From Bacteroidia bacterium (GTDB lineage Bacteria; Bacteroidota; Bacteroidia; B-17B0; Aurantibacillaceae): a DNA stretch of 64,000 bases. Location: assembly GCA_022841465.1 (NCBI GenBank), contig JALHRL010000001.1, positions 62,001-126,000 on the forward strand. Reading direction: 5' to 3'. Of the stretch, positions 1 to 8,497 are shown one piece after another; the stretch's first letter is position 1; each line of letters starts with the position of its first letter. Both the position numbers and the translations under genes were made by a program. Under the pieces are notes generated by a model. That model was not told where the DNA came from. It was given only the letters and a program-made list of their open reading frames with translations, and made no database searches.

Positions 1-349
1 CGCGTGCCAATAATTCTTCCATGCTAAAAGGCTTGGTAATGTAATCATCGGCTCCGGCATTAAAACCCTCAATCGTATCTTCTTTCATGCTTTTAGCAGT
101 TAAGAAAATAATGGGCGTGTTTTTATCGGTTAGGCGAATTTCTTTAGCAAGTGTTATACCATCTTTTACAGGCATCATTACATCTAGTAATAACAAGTCA
201 TATGATCCTTTAAAAAACAATTCAGAACCTTTTTGGCCATCTTCCGCCAGCTTGGTTTCAAAACCCTTTGCTTCTAAATATTCTTGCAATAATGGCCCTA
301 AACTTGGGTCGTCCTCCACTAGCAAAATTTTCGTTTTAACATTTTCCAT
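1..349 (-). CDS. Response regulator receiver domain (partial, runs off window start)
   Basis: This is the N-terminal 116 residues of a two-component response regulator; the C-terminal output domain lies outside the window. The receiver hallmarks are visible: the acidic pair in LVEDD (residues 10-14), the phospho-acceptor aspartate in LLLLDVMMP, the conserved Thr in FLTAKS and the Lys in ITKPFS. The ATG at 349 gives a protein starting MENVKTKILLVEDD. It lies 59 bases downstream of the histidine kinase gene on the same strand, so the two are probably cotranscribed and form a cognate pair. The family (OmpR or other) cannot be decided without the C-terminus. Confidence 0.9.
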   Translation of the reverse strand, partial: MENVKTKILLVEDDPSLGPLLQEYLEAKGFETKLAEDGQKGSELFFKGSYDLLLLDVMMPVKDGITLAKEIRLTDKNTPIIFLTAKSMKEDTIEGFNAGADDYITKPFSMEELLAR

Positions 350-408
350 GATTTCCAAGTGTTAAATTTTAACTAAAGATAATCAGAAAATGTGCCAGAT
401 TTTAACAT

Positions 409-1968
409 TTAACATTTATTTTCAAACGGAAGGTGAATTATAAAGGTGCTTCCTTTTCCTAATTCGCTTTGCACCTCTACATTACCGCCATGTTTTTCAA
501 TAACTGCCAAAACATAAGAAAGCCCTAACCCGAAGCCTTTTACATTATGCACATTTCCGGTAGGAACTCTATAAAATTTATCAAATATTTTACGTTGATT
601 TTCTTTACTGATGCCAATACCGTTATCGCTAACCGAAATTTTAATACCTGTTTGGGTGTTTTCGGTTTTTACGGTTATTTCCGGAATACCTACTGTATAC
701 TTAATGGCGTTATCAATTAAGTTAAACACAATATTGGTAAGGTGTACTTTATCGGCAAGTAATTTGTGTTTTTGCGCCAATAAAGAGGTGTTTATTTTTC
801 CGCCTCGTTGCCCAATTAACAGTTGGGTATTGTTTATGGCAGTGTTAATGATGTCGTGAATATCAAGTTCAACAGGCTTTAGCTTAAATTCTCCTTTATC
901 TAAAATAGAGGTTTGTAAAATACTTTCTACCAATACACTTAAACGTTTATTTTCATCGCGTATCATTTTTAAATAGCGATTTTGTTTATCAGGAGTTTGG
1001 CTTATGCTGCTATCACTTAACATTTCGCTTGCAAGTGAAATGGTGCTAATGGGTGTTTTAAACTCATGCGTCATGTTACTTATAAAATCATTTTTTATGG
1101 CAGACAGTTTTTTCTGTTTTAAGTTAGAGGCTAAAATATAATAATAAGAAAAAACGAAAATTAAAATAACTACAACTGACATAATAAGCAACGGGTACAT
1201 ACCTTTAAACAAATCGCGTTGTTGATTAGGAAAATGCAAAACCAAATATTTAGGGTCAATAAAATTATTTATTGGGGTTAAAGATACTTTGTAGGCCATG
1301 CCTAAAGAATCTATATCTACTTCAGCAAATTTTAAGTTAGAGTGATGGCTGCTGCCCGGAAACAAGGAGGTAATGTAATACGAGAATTTGAAATTTATAC
1401 CAAAGATTCGTAATTCGTTTTTTAATAACGAATCTAACATTAAGGTGTCTATTTTTTGTTTGTAATTATTGTAAGAGTCAAACGAGTATTCTTCTTTAAA
1501 AAAATCGTTACCTGTTTTTCCAATTCCTGCTAAATCCGTAAAATCATTAGAAACATTGTTTTTTGTTGATTTTAAACCATCTAAAAAAGCTGAGAAAAAG
1601 GGAGATAATTTTAACGAGTCTCCTTCAATATCTTTAGAGGTATATTTAATTGTTTTTCGTCCGTTACTGTCAATTGTTTGTTCTTCCGAAAACCTGAACC
1701 CGGGGGAGTTGCTTATTTTCCCATTTAAAAGAGGAGTATTAATAAATACCCCTTGCCTTTTTATTAAAACCGAGCGGCGCGATTTATTTAGTGTGTCTAA
1801 CTTTTCTAATTTTTGCGCTGTAAGATTTAGCGCTTCATTTACTTTTTGTTCAAAAACCTCTTCTCTTACGTTAAAGTCGTTTTTAATCCAATAAATTTGA
1901 ATGATAACCAGTGTTGCGAGTGCAACAGAAAATAATACAGTAATTAATACGAGTTGTTTTTTGGTCAT
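409..1968 (-). CDS. Membrane sensor histidine kinase
   Basis: A 519-residue sensor kinase. It has a membrane segment at about residues 7-27, an extracytoplasmic sensing region of about 230 residues with no recognised domain, and a second membrane segment at about 257-280. The HisKA dimerisation helix follows, with the phospho-acceptor His301 in NMTHEFKTP. The C-terminal HATPase_c domain shows an N box (LIDNAIKY), G1 box (DNGIGIS), F box (KIFDKFYR) and G2 box (GFGLGLSY). All catalytic boxes are intact. It is followed by a response regulator gene and likely autophosphorylates and passes phosphate to it. The stimulus is unknown. Confidence 0.92.
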   Translation of the reverse strand: MTKKQLVLITVLFSVALATLVIIQIYWIKNDFNVREEVFEQKVNEALNLTAQKLEKLDTLNKSRRSVLIKRQGVFINTPLLNGKISNSPGFRFSEEQTIDSNGRKTIKYTSKDIEGDSLKLSPFFSAFLDGLKSTKNNVSNDFTDLAGIGKTGNDFFKEEYSFDSYNNYKQKIDTLMLDSLLKNELRIFGINFKFSYYITSLFPGSSHHSNLKFAEVDIDSLGMAYKVSLTPINNFIDPKYLVLHFPNQQRDLFKGMYPLLIMSVVVILIFVFSYYYILASNLKQKKLSAIKNDFISNMTHEFKTPISTISLASEMLSDSSISQTPDKQNRYLKMIRDENKRLSVLVESILQTSILDKGEFKLKPVELDIHDIINTAINNTQLLIGQRGGKINTSLLAQKHKLLADKVHLTNIVFNLIDNAIKYTVGIPEITVKTENTQTGIKISVSDNGIGISKENQRKIFDKFYRVPTGNVHNVKGFGLGLSYVLAVIEKHGGNVEVQSELGKGSTFIIHLPFENKC

Positions 1969-1976
1969 TCCAAATA

Positions 1977-1984
1977 CAAATGTA
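1977..1984 (-). promoter_or_regulatory. Bacteroidota -7 box just before the histidine kinase start
   Basis: Read on the minus strand this is TACATTTG, matching the TAnnTTTG -7 consensus of the Bacteroidota primary sigma factor. Only 8 bases separate it from the ATG at 1968, so a transcript starting from it would have almost no leader. No well-spaced upstream TTG was seen. Confidence 0.35.
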
Positions 1985-2021
1985 GGCTATAAATACAAGT
2001 TGGAATCTAAAAAAACCTTAA

Positions 2022-2870
2022 TTAAATAGAAACTCCGTTAACAACCTTACTTCTTAAGCGAATAATTGCCTCATCGGCCTTTGCTATTGTTTCGTAAGTA
2101 TATTTAATATCTTTATCCGCTATTATTTCACTCATAATCCCAGAAATAACAGATAAATCATTAAACACAAACATTGCTTCAGGGCCAAGATTAGACTGGC
2201 CAAGTAAAACAATTATATTGTCTAAAGTCTCTTTATGTCTAATGATAGCACTAATAATTCCCTCAGAGGGTGTTTTTTTTGCAATTTGGCAAGAAGTATA
2301 AAACCCTTCTATCCAAACGCCGGCAATTATTAATGCAGAGGTTGCAGGCCTGCTGTTTGCCTTTAAAATTTCATCTGTTTCACGAAAGGCAATGGTAATA
2401 ATTTGTAATGTAGAATCTTTATTGTCGCGCTGTGCATCCATGCGCTCAAACATTCCTTGATCAAATGCTTTATGCACGCCAAGTTTTTGTGCAAGGGAAT
2501 TAACGCATTTTAAGTACAACAAACTTTCTTGTGTTTGATCAAAAACATTGGCAACGCTTAAATCAGAACCAAACACACCAAGGTTTAGGGCAATATAAAG
2601 TTCGGTGTTATAGTTTTTAAGATTATCCGGATTATTAAGGACTTCCGTATCGTATTCTAATTTATTTTCTGCAACTAATTTTAATAACTCACCTCTGTCC
2701 GGCAAAGAATTAAATACGTTTTGTGCACTAACTTTTGTTTGTAATATTGCTTTTTTAGTGTCTTCGTCAAGTTCATCAAATTCTTCAAGTTTCTCTCCGC
2801 TTCCGCAATTAGAAAGAAAGAAAGAAGCAATGACAATAGCAATATACTTGAAAACAGGTTTCACAGGCAT
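2022..2870 (-). CDS. Predicted lipoprotein of unknown function
   Basis: A 282-residue protein with a lipoprotein signal: a hydrophobic N-terminus ending in a lipobox-like FLSNC, then GSGEK and an acidic stretch (EEFDELDED). The rest is soluble and mainly helical, without a catalytic motif I recognise. It follows the MORN-repeat gene by 23 bases on the same strand and may be cotranscribed with it, although a TATATTTG box lies in the gap. It is likely anchored in the envelope facing the periplasm. Confidence 0.75.
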   Translation of the reverse strand: MPVKPVFKYIAIVIASFFLSNCGSGEKLEEFDELDEDTKKAILQTKVSAQNVFNSLPDRGELLKLVAENKLEYDTEVLNNPDNLKNYNTELYIALNLGVFGSDLSVANVFDQTQESLLYLKCVNSLAQKLGVHKAFDQGMFERMDAQRDNKDSTLQIITIAFRETDEILKANSRPATSALIIAGVWIEGFYTSCQIAKKTPSEGIISAIIRHKETLDNIIVLLGQSNLGPEAMFVFNDLSVISGIMSEIIADKDIKYTYETIAKADEAIIRLRSKVVNGVSI

Positions 2871-2874
2871 AGTA

Positions 2875-2882
2875 CAAATATA
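2875..2882 (-). promoter_or_regulatory. TATATTTG box 4 bases before a lipoprotein start
   Basis: The minus strand reads TATATTTG then TACT then the ATG of the lipoprotein gene. It matches TAnnTTTG, but if it is used the transcript would begin about at the start codon. There is no clear -33 TTG at the usual distance. See the finding on start-proximal boxes. Confidence 0.3.
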
Positions 2883-2893
2883 TTAAAAAAAGT

Positions 2894-4627
2894 TTACTTT
2901 TTTATACCATTTTCGTAGTTTATTCTACTAATTTCTTTTCCACTTTTGTCGTAAAAAATCCACTCTCCGTGGGCTACACTCTGGGTTTTGCCTTTACGTC
3001 GTTCTTTAATTATTTTATAGGAGGTGCTACTTTGCAATTTATTGTTGCTATAATAACTAAAACAGGTGCCACTAAGTTTACCGTTTTTAAAATGTTGAAT
3101 TTTGTTTATTCCTCCTGTTTCGTAATAATATTTCCACTCCCCGTGCTGATGCCCTTTTTTGTAATTGCCTTGCGAGTCAATAAACGAGCCCTTTTCAAAC
3201 CATTGAATAAATTTACCATGTTTAATTCCGTTTACATAACTGCACAATTCTCTTGGTTGTCCGTTTTGGTACCAATAGTTCCACTTGCCCTGTTTTTTAC
3301 CTTTTGAATTATATTTACCACTATAATTGGGCTTACCGTTGTAGTGCCAACCATTCCAATTACCGGTAATAAGGCCCTCAGTAAAGGTTCCTTCATCTTT
3401 TTTGTTTTTATTATCCCACCAACTTACCCATAAACCATTCTCTTTTCCTTTCAAATACTCGCCCTCTTGTAAAGTGTTTCCGTTTTCAAACCAAGTTGTC
3501 CATTTGCCCGTTTTAAAATCTGATTCGTAATTTCCTTGGCGCCATAATTCTCCGGTTTTGTAGTAAAATTTCCAGGAGCCCGTTTTTTTATCGTTTAAAA
3601 AATTTCCTTCACTTTCAACTTTACCGTTGTTGTAATAATAAACCCATTTATCTTCACGAATGTTATTCGTTAATGTCCCCATCATTTCTAAACCACCTTC
3701 TTTGGTATAAAATTTCCAAACACCATTTTTTGCATTGTTTGTAAAATTTCCTTCACTTTTAACTTTGTGATTAGGGTAAAAGCTGGAGTAATATCCGTTT
3801 AAAGCGCCTGATTCATACACTGCTTCGTAATCCAACTCACCGTTTGGGTGAAAAAAACGCCATACACCATCTTGCAAACCGTTTTTGTATTTGCCCATGG
3901 CTTTAATAATTCCGTTATCGTAAGTGGCGGTTATGCTGCCGTTTCCATTACTTACCAATAACTCGCCTTTAGGCCCCCACAAATTAATTAAATGTAAAAC
4001 ACTGTCTTTGTATTCTTTTTCGTATTTAGGTTTTCCGCTTTCGTATTGTTCTGTCCAGTAACCGCAAGGCTTGCCTCCACAATAATTTTCTTTGCCTTTT
4101 ATTTTGCCATTTTTAGTATAAACTAAAACTTCTCCTTCTTTTTTATCTTTTTCAAACTTCCCTATGCTTTCTATTTGGCCATTGTTGTAGTAATATATCC
4201 AGTCGCCTTCTTTTTTACCGGAAACAAAAGTTTCAATACTTTTTATTTTTCCGTTCTCGTGATAGCTGGTCCACGTACTATCGGGTAAATTATTGGTAAA
4301 CCTTGTTATTTGGGCAGTTTGGCCGCTTTTGTATTTGTAAACATTGGTTCCCCATTTTTTACCTTGAAAAAATTTTTCGGTGGCTTTTACATTTCCATCT
4401 TCGTAATAAAACACCCAAACACTATCTTCTTTGCCATAATTATAAAAACCTTTTCTATTGTATTTCCCGTTTTTATAATACTCAAAAAAAGCGCCATGAG
4501 GCATGCCTTTGTAATAATCTATTTCTGATTTTAGCTGAGTTTGTTCGCGGTCGTAAAATTCTTTTTTAAGTTGAGATGAGCCTAAAAAAGACAGTAGAAT
4601 AAATAGGAATAAAAAAGGATAACGCAT
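2894..4627 (-). CDS. Large exported MORN-repeat protein
   Basis: A 577-residue protein with a signal peptide (MRYPFLFLFILLSFLGSS, then Gln) followed almost entirely by repeats of about 22-24 residues of the MORN / YwqK-antitoxin type. Typical units read YYNNGKVESEG, G.W.FYY.NG or FENGNTLQEGEY, and I count roughly twenty. Such repeats form an elongated beta-hairpin stack. Family members often occur as exported or surface proteins in Bacteroidota, and their molecular role is usually unknown. No catalytic domain is present. It shares the repeat type with two smaller proteins at 33.6-35.6 kb. The Gln after the cleavage site suits the Bacteroidota signal-peptide pattern. Confidence 0.85.
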   Translation of the reverse strand: MRYPFLFLFILLSFLGSSQLKKEFYDREQTQLKSEIDYYKGMPHGAFFEYYKNGKYNRKGFYNYGKEDSVWVFYYEDGNVKATEKFFQGKKWGTNVYKYKSGQTAQITRFTNNLPDSTWTSYHENGKIKSIETFVSGKKEGDWIYYYNNGQIESIGKFEKDKKEGEVLVYTKNGKIKGKENYCGGKPCGYWTEQYESGKPKYEKEYKDSVLHLINLWGPKGELLVSNGNGSITATYDNGIIKAMGKYKNGLQDGVWRFFHPNGELDYEAVYESGALNGYYSSFYPNHKVKSEGNFTNNAKNGVWKFYTKEGGLEMMGTLTNNIREDKWVYYYNNGKVESEGNFLNDKKTGSWKFYYKTGELWRQGNYESDFKTGKWTTWFENGNTLQEGEYLKGKENGLWVSWWDNKNKKDEGTFTEGLITGNWNGWHYNGKPNYSGKYNSKGKKQGKWNYWYQNGQPRELCSYVNGIKHGKFIQWFEKGSFIDSQGNYKKGHQHGEWKYYYETGGINKIQHFKNGKLSGTCFSYYSNNKLQSSTSYKIIKERRKGKTQSVAHGEWIFYDKSGKEISRINYENGIKK

Positions 4628-4706
4628 GCTTAAATTTAGTTGCCATAACGCAAGCTTTATTGTTTAGTTACAGAATTTGTGAACATTAAATTATTAGCAA
4701 CAAAAA

Positions 4707-4725
4707 AGGCGCCAATTAGGCGCCT
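4707..4725 (-). terminator. Intrinsic terminator after trigger factor gene
   Basis: AGGCGCC, a five-base loop AATTA, then GGCGCCT: a perfect 7-bp GC-rich stem. On the minus strand it is followed by a TTTTTT run. It sits 22 bases downstream of the trigger factor stop codon. Confidence 0.85.
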
Positions 4726-4746
4726 AAAGATTTTAATTTTTAAACA

Positions 4747-6084
4747 TTAGTTGGCTTTAAAAAACTCATCGTAGCTTACTTCTTTAGTGTCTAAAGAACA
4801 ATTAGATTTAATTAAATCTAACACTTTTCTGCTATAAACCGATTCGTAAATTTTTTGCGCTTCTTTTTCTTTGCTTAATAAAGTGGCACTTATTTTTGCT
4901 AAATCTTCATCTGAGGCTTGTTGGCCATAGCGCGCATATTCAGAACGAATATAGTTTTTTGCCTCTTCCATTGCTTCATCTGAGGTAACAGTAATGCTGT
5001 TGTCTTTTATAATTTTATTTTCAATTAATTTCCATTGCATCGATTTTGCATACATTGGATATTCTTGATCAATTTGTTCTTGTGTTAAAGGCTTTTCATT
5101 TACTGTTTTTAACCAGCGTTTTAAAAACGAATCAGGTAACTGTAAGTTTAATTTTTCAACCAATTTCTTTTCAATTTCTTGATGTAAAAACCTATCCGCA
5201 TCTACATTAAACATTAAGCCCAATTCTGTTTTTATTTTTTCTCTGAACGAGGTCTCATCAGTAACTACGCCAGGGCCATAAATTTTATCAAACAATTCTT
5301 GATTTAATTCCGCATCTTCTAAGCGCGCAATGTTTTTTACGGTTAATTGTATGTTTGAATTAAAGTTTTCTGCAGCTTCTTTATCAATACCAAGAGAAAC
5401 GCTTTTGTCTAACGCAGTTTCATACAATTCGTTTACATTAATGGTGAGTTTGTCTTCTTTTTTAATTCCAATTAATTTGGCTTTGGTGGCTTCGTTTTTT
5501 AAACGGTCAATTCCAACACTTGTGCTTTTGTAAACGCCGCCGGCTTTAATCTCACCGGCTTCATCTAATTCATTAATATCAACAAACACAACGTCTTTAT
5601 CCGATGCTGTTTCTGGATTTATGGGTTTACCATAATTCTTTCTTACATCTTTCAGATATTTTTCAACCAACTCTTCATCAATTTTTACAGTTTTGTAATC
5701 AAACTTAAGATTATTGTTAATGTCTACCTTAAACTGTGGAGCTAAACCTAACTCGTATGTAAATTCAAACTCTTTTTGTGATTCAAAATCAACCGGTGTT
5801 TCTGCTTTAGGCATTGGGTTACCCAAAATATCCAATTTATTTTCTTCAATAAATTTATAAATAGCATCATTTAAGAGTTTATTTATTTCATCAACTAAAA
5901 CTTGAGTACCGTATTGCTTTTTTATTAGCCCTTCAGGTACTTTTCCTTGTCTAAAACCGGGCATCACTACTTGACGCTGAACTTTTTTTAATCCTTCTTT
6001 AAATTTACTTTCATAATCTGCGGGTACAATTGAAATTGTAATTTCTGCATTTAACGAATCAAGTTCTTTCTTTTTAATATCCAT
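4747..6084 (-). CDS. tig: Trigger factor, ribosome-associated chaperone
   Basis: A 445-residue trigger factor, close to the family's usual length. The N-terminal ribosome-binding signature GFRQGKVP is at residues 43-50 and is followed by the typical EGLIKKQYG stretch. The C-terminal helical chaperone arms are recognisable (LQLPDSFLKRWL, EKPLTQEQIDQEYP). The middle region occupies the place of the FKBP-like prolyl isomerase domain, but I do not see the usual FKBP signature there, so isomerase activity is doubtful. The protein binds nascent chains at the ribosome exit tunnel. It has its own promoter-like sequence upstream and a strong terminator downstream, so it is probably monocistronic. Confidence 0.93.
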   Translation of the reverse strand: MDIKKKELDSLNAEITISIVPADYESKFKEGLKKVQRQVVMPGFRQGKVPEGLIKKQYGTQVLVDEINKLLNDAIYKFIEENKLDILGNPMPKAETPVDFESQKEFEFTYELGLAPQFKVDINNNLKFDYKTVKIDEELVEKYLKDVRKNYGKPINPETASDKDVVFVDINELDEAGEIKAGGVYKSTSVGIDRLKNEATKAKLIGIKKEDKLTINVNELYETALDKSVSLGIDKEAAENFNSNIQLTVKNIARLEDAELNQELFDKIYGPGVVTDETSFREKIKTELGLMFNVDADRFLHQEIEKKLVEKLNLQLPDSFLKRWLKTVNEKPLTQEQIDQEYPMYAKSMQWKLIENKIIKDNSITVTSDEAMEEAKNYIRSEYARYGQQASDEDLAKISATLLSKEKEAQKIYESVYSRKVLDLIKSNCSLDTKEVSYDEFFKAN

Positions 6085-6108
6085 GATACCTAAAAATTAA
6101 TTGGGCTG

Positions 6109-6137
6109 CAAAAATAAGGATTTTTCTGCAAATACAA
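6109..6137 (-). promoter_or_regulatory. Promoter of trigger factor gene (TTG-N18-TATTTTTG)
   Basis: On the minus strand a TTG (6135-6137), an 18-base spacer and TATTTTTG (6109-6116) match the Bacteroidota -33/-7 promoter form TTG-N17-23-TAnnTTTG. It lies 24 bases before the tig ATG. The lepA promoter has the same -7 sequence and spacer. Confidence 0.6.
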
Positions 6138-6188
6138 GCAGGTGGTGTAATAAAACGAATTTAAGAAAAAAGAGGGAAGTAAAAATGA

Positions 6189-6635
6189 TTAGTCATCTGA
6201 AGGATCAGGCGCTGCAATAGGCTTTGCTCTTTTGGCTTTCATACTAGAGGGCCAAATAATGGTAACTACTTCGTTGTGCACAGTAGTCATGGCTTTACTC
6301 ATTCCGTTTACAATATTTACATTTTCGTTTGATTTGTTTTTCCAGGTTCTTTTTACCTCTTCATACGTTCCATCACTTAATAAAATATAAAACTTTACAA
6401 CCTTACCTTTCATTACTTCCGCTTTTCCTGTATTGCATACAGCTTTATTGCCCATTCGGCTCGTTATAATAACATCGGTATAAACACCATCCTTTACCTC
6501 ATCGGCACCTCTGTCTTCAAACTTCATGGCCCATTTGTTGTAGCAGTTTAGTTCGGCTTTTTCTTCTTTTACTTGAGCGAAGGCGGTACTAATAGTTAAT
6601 ACCGAAAATAATAATGCGTAATTAATGTATTTCAT
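6189..6635 (-). CDS. Small exported protein, function unknown
   Basis: A 148-residue protein with a signal peptide (KYINYALLFSVLTISTAFA, then Gln) and a predicted mature part of about 128 residues. It contains two cysteines (in LNCYNKW and AVCNTG) that could form a disulfide, and a Pro/Lys/Asp-rich tail ending PDPSDD. No family is recognised. It is upstream of tig on the same strand but separated from it by the tig promoter, so it is probably transcribed on its own. Confidence 0.7.
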   Translation of the reverse strand: MKYINYALLFSVLTISTAFAQVKEEKAELNCYNKWAMKFEDRGADEVKDGVYTDVIITSRMGNKAVCNTGKAEVMKGKVVKFYILLSDGTYEEVKRTWKNKSNENVNIVNGMSKAMTTVHNEVVTIIWPSSMKAKRAKPIAAPDPSDD

Positions 6636-6921
6636 AATCTATTGTTTAGCATTTAAATTTCAACAACTGTGCCGAAAATGGGCAAGCATTGTCTTTACTT
6701 TGTTATTAGCGCAACAGCTTTATTAAAAGATGTTAAACAGTAATGTAAAAGTTTTTAAATATAGAAAAAAACATCAAAACAAAATAATAATTAATAGAGT
6801 GTTTTGATAATTAAGATAAGCGATTTTCTGCTTTAACCAGCACTAATTTAGTGGTTTGCTACAAAACATGGCAAGCAATTGCTTTTTTATGTAGTTATTT
6901 TGTTGGCTTAAAATACAAAAA

Positions 6922-8466
6922 ATGCTTATTAAAACTTTTGGATACACTGTGCAAGGGGTAGACGCCACACGTGTTATAGTTGAAGTAAATATTTCACAAG
7001 GAATTAATTTTTACTTAGTTGGTTTACCCGATAATGCCGTTAAAGAAAGCCAACAACGCATTAGTGCCGCTTTAAAAAACCACGATTTTAAAATACCGGG
7101 TAAATTAATTACGGTAAATATGGCTCCTGCCGATATTAGAAAAGAGGGCTCTGCTTACGACTTAACAATTGCCATTGGTATACTTGCCGCTTCAGAACAA
7201 ATAGTAAAAGAAAATGTACACGAATATGTTATTATGGGAGAGCTAGCTTTAGACGGCCAAATAAGGCCTATACGGGGCGCTTTACCAATTGCCATTAAAG
7301 CAAAGCAAGAAGGTTTTAAAGGAATTATTTTACCAATAGAAAATGCTGCTGAGGCCGCAGTGGTAGATGGTTTAAATGTGTATGGAGTTAATTCAATTAA
7401 AGAAGTAATTGATTTTTTTTCAAATGATTGCAGCGGATTAGAAAAAACAAACATTAATATAAGCGAATCCTTTTTACATTTAGTAGATGAAGTTAATTTT
7501 GATTTTGCAGACGTGAAAGGGCAAGAGAGCATAAAACGCTCTTTGGAAATTGCTGCTGCGGGCGGACACAATTTAATTTTAATTGGACCTCCCGGTGCAG
7601 GTAAAACCATGCTAAGTAAAAGGTTACCTTCTATTTTACCCCCACTTACAATAGATGAAGCCTTAGAGGCAACAAAAATACATAGTGTTGCCGGAAGAAC
7701 GGGGAAAAACAAAACAGGTTTAATTACGCAACGCCCTTTTAGAAACCCACACCACACTATTTCCGATGTGGCGCTTGTGGGTGGAGGCAATCATCCACAG
7801 CCCGGCGAAATTTCTTTAGCACATAACGGGGTTTTATTTTTAGATGAATTACCCGAGTTTAAAAGAACAGTTTTAGAGGTAATGCGTCAACCGCTAGAAG
7901 ACAGGGTTGTTACTATTAGCAGGGCAAAATTTAGTGTTGAATATCCGGCAAGTTTTATGTTGGTTGCAAGTATGAATCCTTGTCCTTGTGGGTATTACAA
8001 CCATCCGGAAAAAGAATGTGTATGCTCGCCAGGAATTGTACAAAAGTATTTGAATAAAATTTCAGGACCATTATTAGATAGAATTGATTTGCATGTTGAG
8101 GTAACCCCTGTTTCTTTTAATGAGTTAAGCGCTAATTCTAAAGCAGAATCAAGTAAAAGCATTAGAGAAAGAGTTATTAAAGCGAGGGAAATTCAAACAA
8201 AACGATTTAGAAGTTTTGGAGGTATTTATTGCAACGCTCAAATGCGCAGTAGTGATATTAAAAAGCACTGTGATTTAGATGACTCAGGAAAAACCATTTT
8301 AAAAAATGCCATGGAAAAGTTAGGATTATCGGCCCGAGCTTACGACAGAATATTAAAGGTTGCCCGTACTATTGCAGATTTAGATGCTTCTAAAGAAATT
8401 GCAACGCAACATATTGCGGAAGCCATTCAGTTTAGAAGTTTAGATAGAGAAAATTGGGCGGGATAA
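6922..8466 (+). CDS. comM: ComM/YifB-type Mg-chelatase-like AAA+ ATPase
   Basis: A 514-residue protein of the ComM (YifB) family. It has an N-terminal ChlI-like/Lon-protease-like fold with [10 protein letters not shown] (about 34-43), Walker A GPPGAGKT (222-229), Walker [10 protein letters not shown] (about 304-312), a cysteine cluster NPCPCGY...CVC (352-368) and a C-terminal Mg_chelatase_C region ([15 protein letters not shown]). In naturally transformable bacteria ComM is a hexameric helicase that drives branch migration during integration of incoming DNA. The family is also widespread in species not known to be competent. The next gene starts 31 bases later and may be cotranscribed. Confidence 0.93.
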   Translation: MLIKTFGYTVQGVDATRVIVEVNISQGINFYLVGLPDNAVKESQQRISAALKNHDFKIPGKLITVNMAPADIRKEGSAYDLTIAIGILAASEQIVKENVHEYVIMGELALDGQIRPIRGALPIAIKAKQEGFKGIILPIENAAEAAVVDGLNVYGVNSIKEVIDFFSNDCSGLEKTNINISESFLHLVDEVNFDFADVKGQESIKRSLEIAAAGGHNLILIGPPGAGKTMLSKRLPSILPPLTIDEALEATKIHSVAGRTGKNKTGLITQRPFRNPHHTISDVALVGGGNHPQPGEISLAHNGVLFLDELPEFKRTVLEVMRQPLEDRVVTISRAKFSVEYPASFMLVASMNPCPCGYYNHPEKECVCSPGIVQKYLNKISGPLLDRIDLHVEVTPVSFNELSANSKAESSKSIRERVIKAREIQTKRFRSFGGIYCNAQMRSSDIKKHCDLDDSGKTILKNAMEKLGLSARAYDRILKVARTIADLDASKEIATQHIAEAIQFRSLDRENWAG

Positions 8467-8497
8467 AAATTGTTTGTATTTTTAAGTAAACAATCAA

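Noticed and set aside
87-365. ORF of 92 codons on plus opposite the response regulator
   Set aside because: It is the antisense frame of a gene with intact receiver motifs, and it has no family features of its own.
2022-4627. Lipoprotein and MORN-repeat gene as a toxin-antitoxin pair, because the repeats resemble the YwqK antitoxin
   Set aside because: Both proteins carry export signals and there is no toxin domain. The resemblance is only to the repeat unit.
7155-7790. 211-codon minus-strand ORF inside comM
   Set aside because: It lies entirely within a well-supported AAA+ gene; its length reflects codon bias of the opposite strand.
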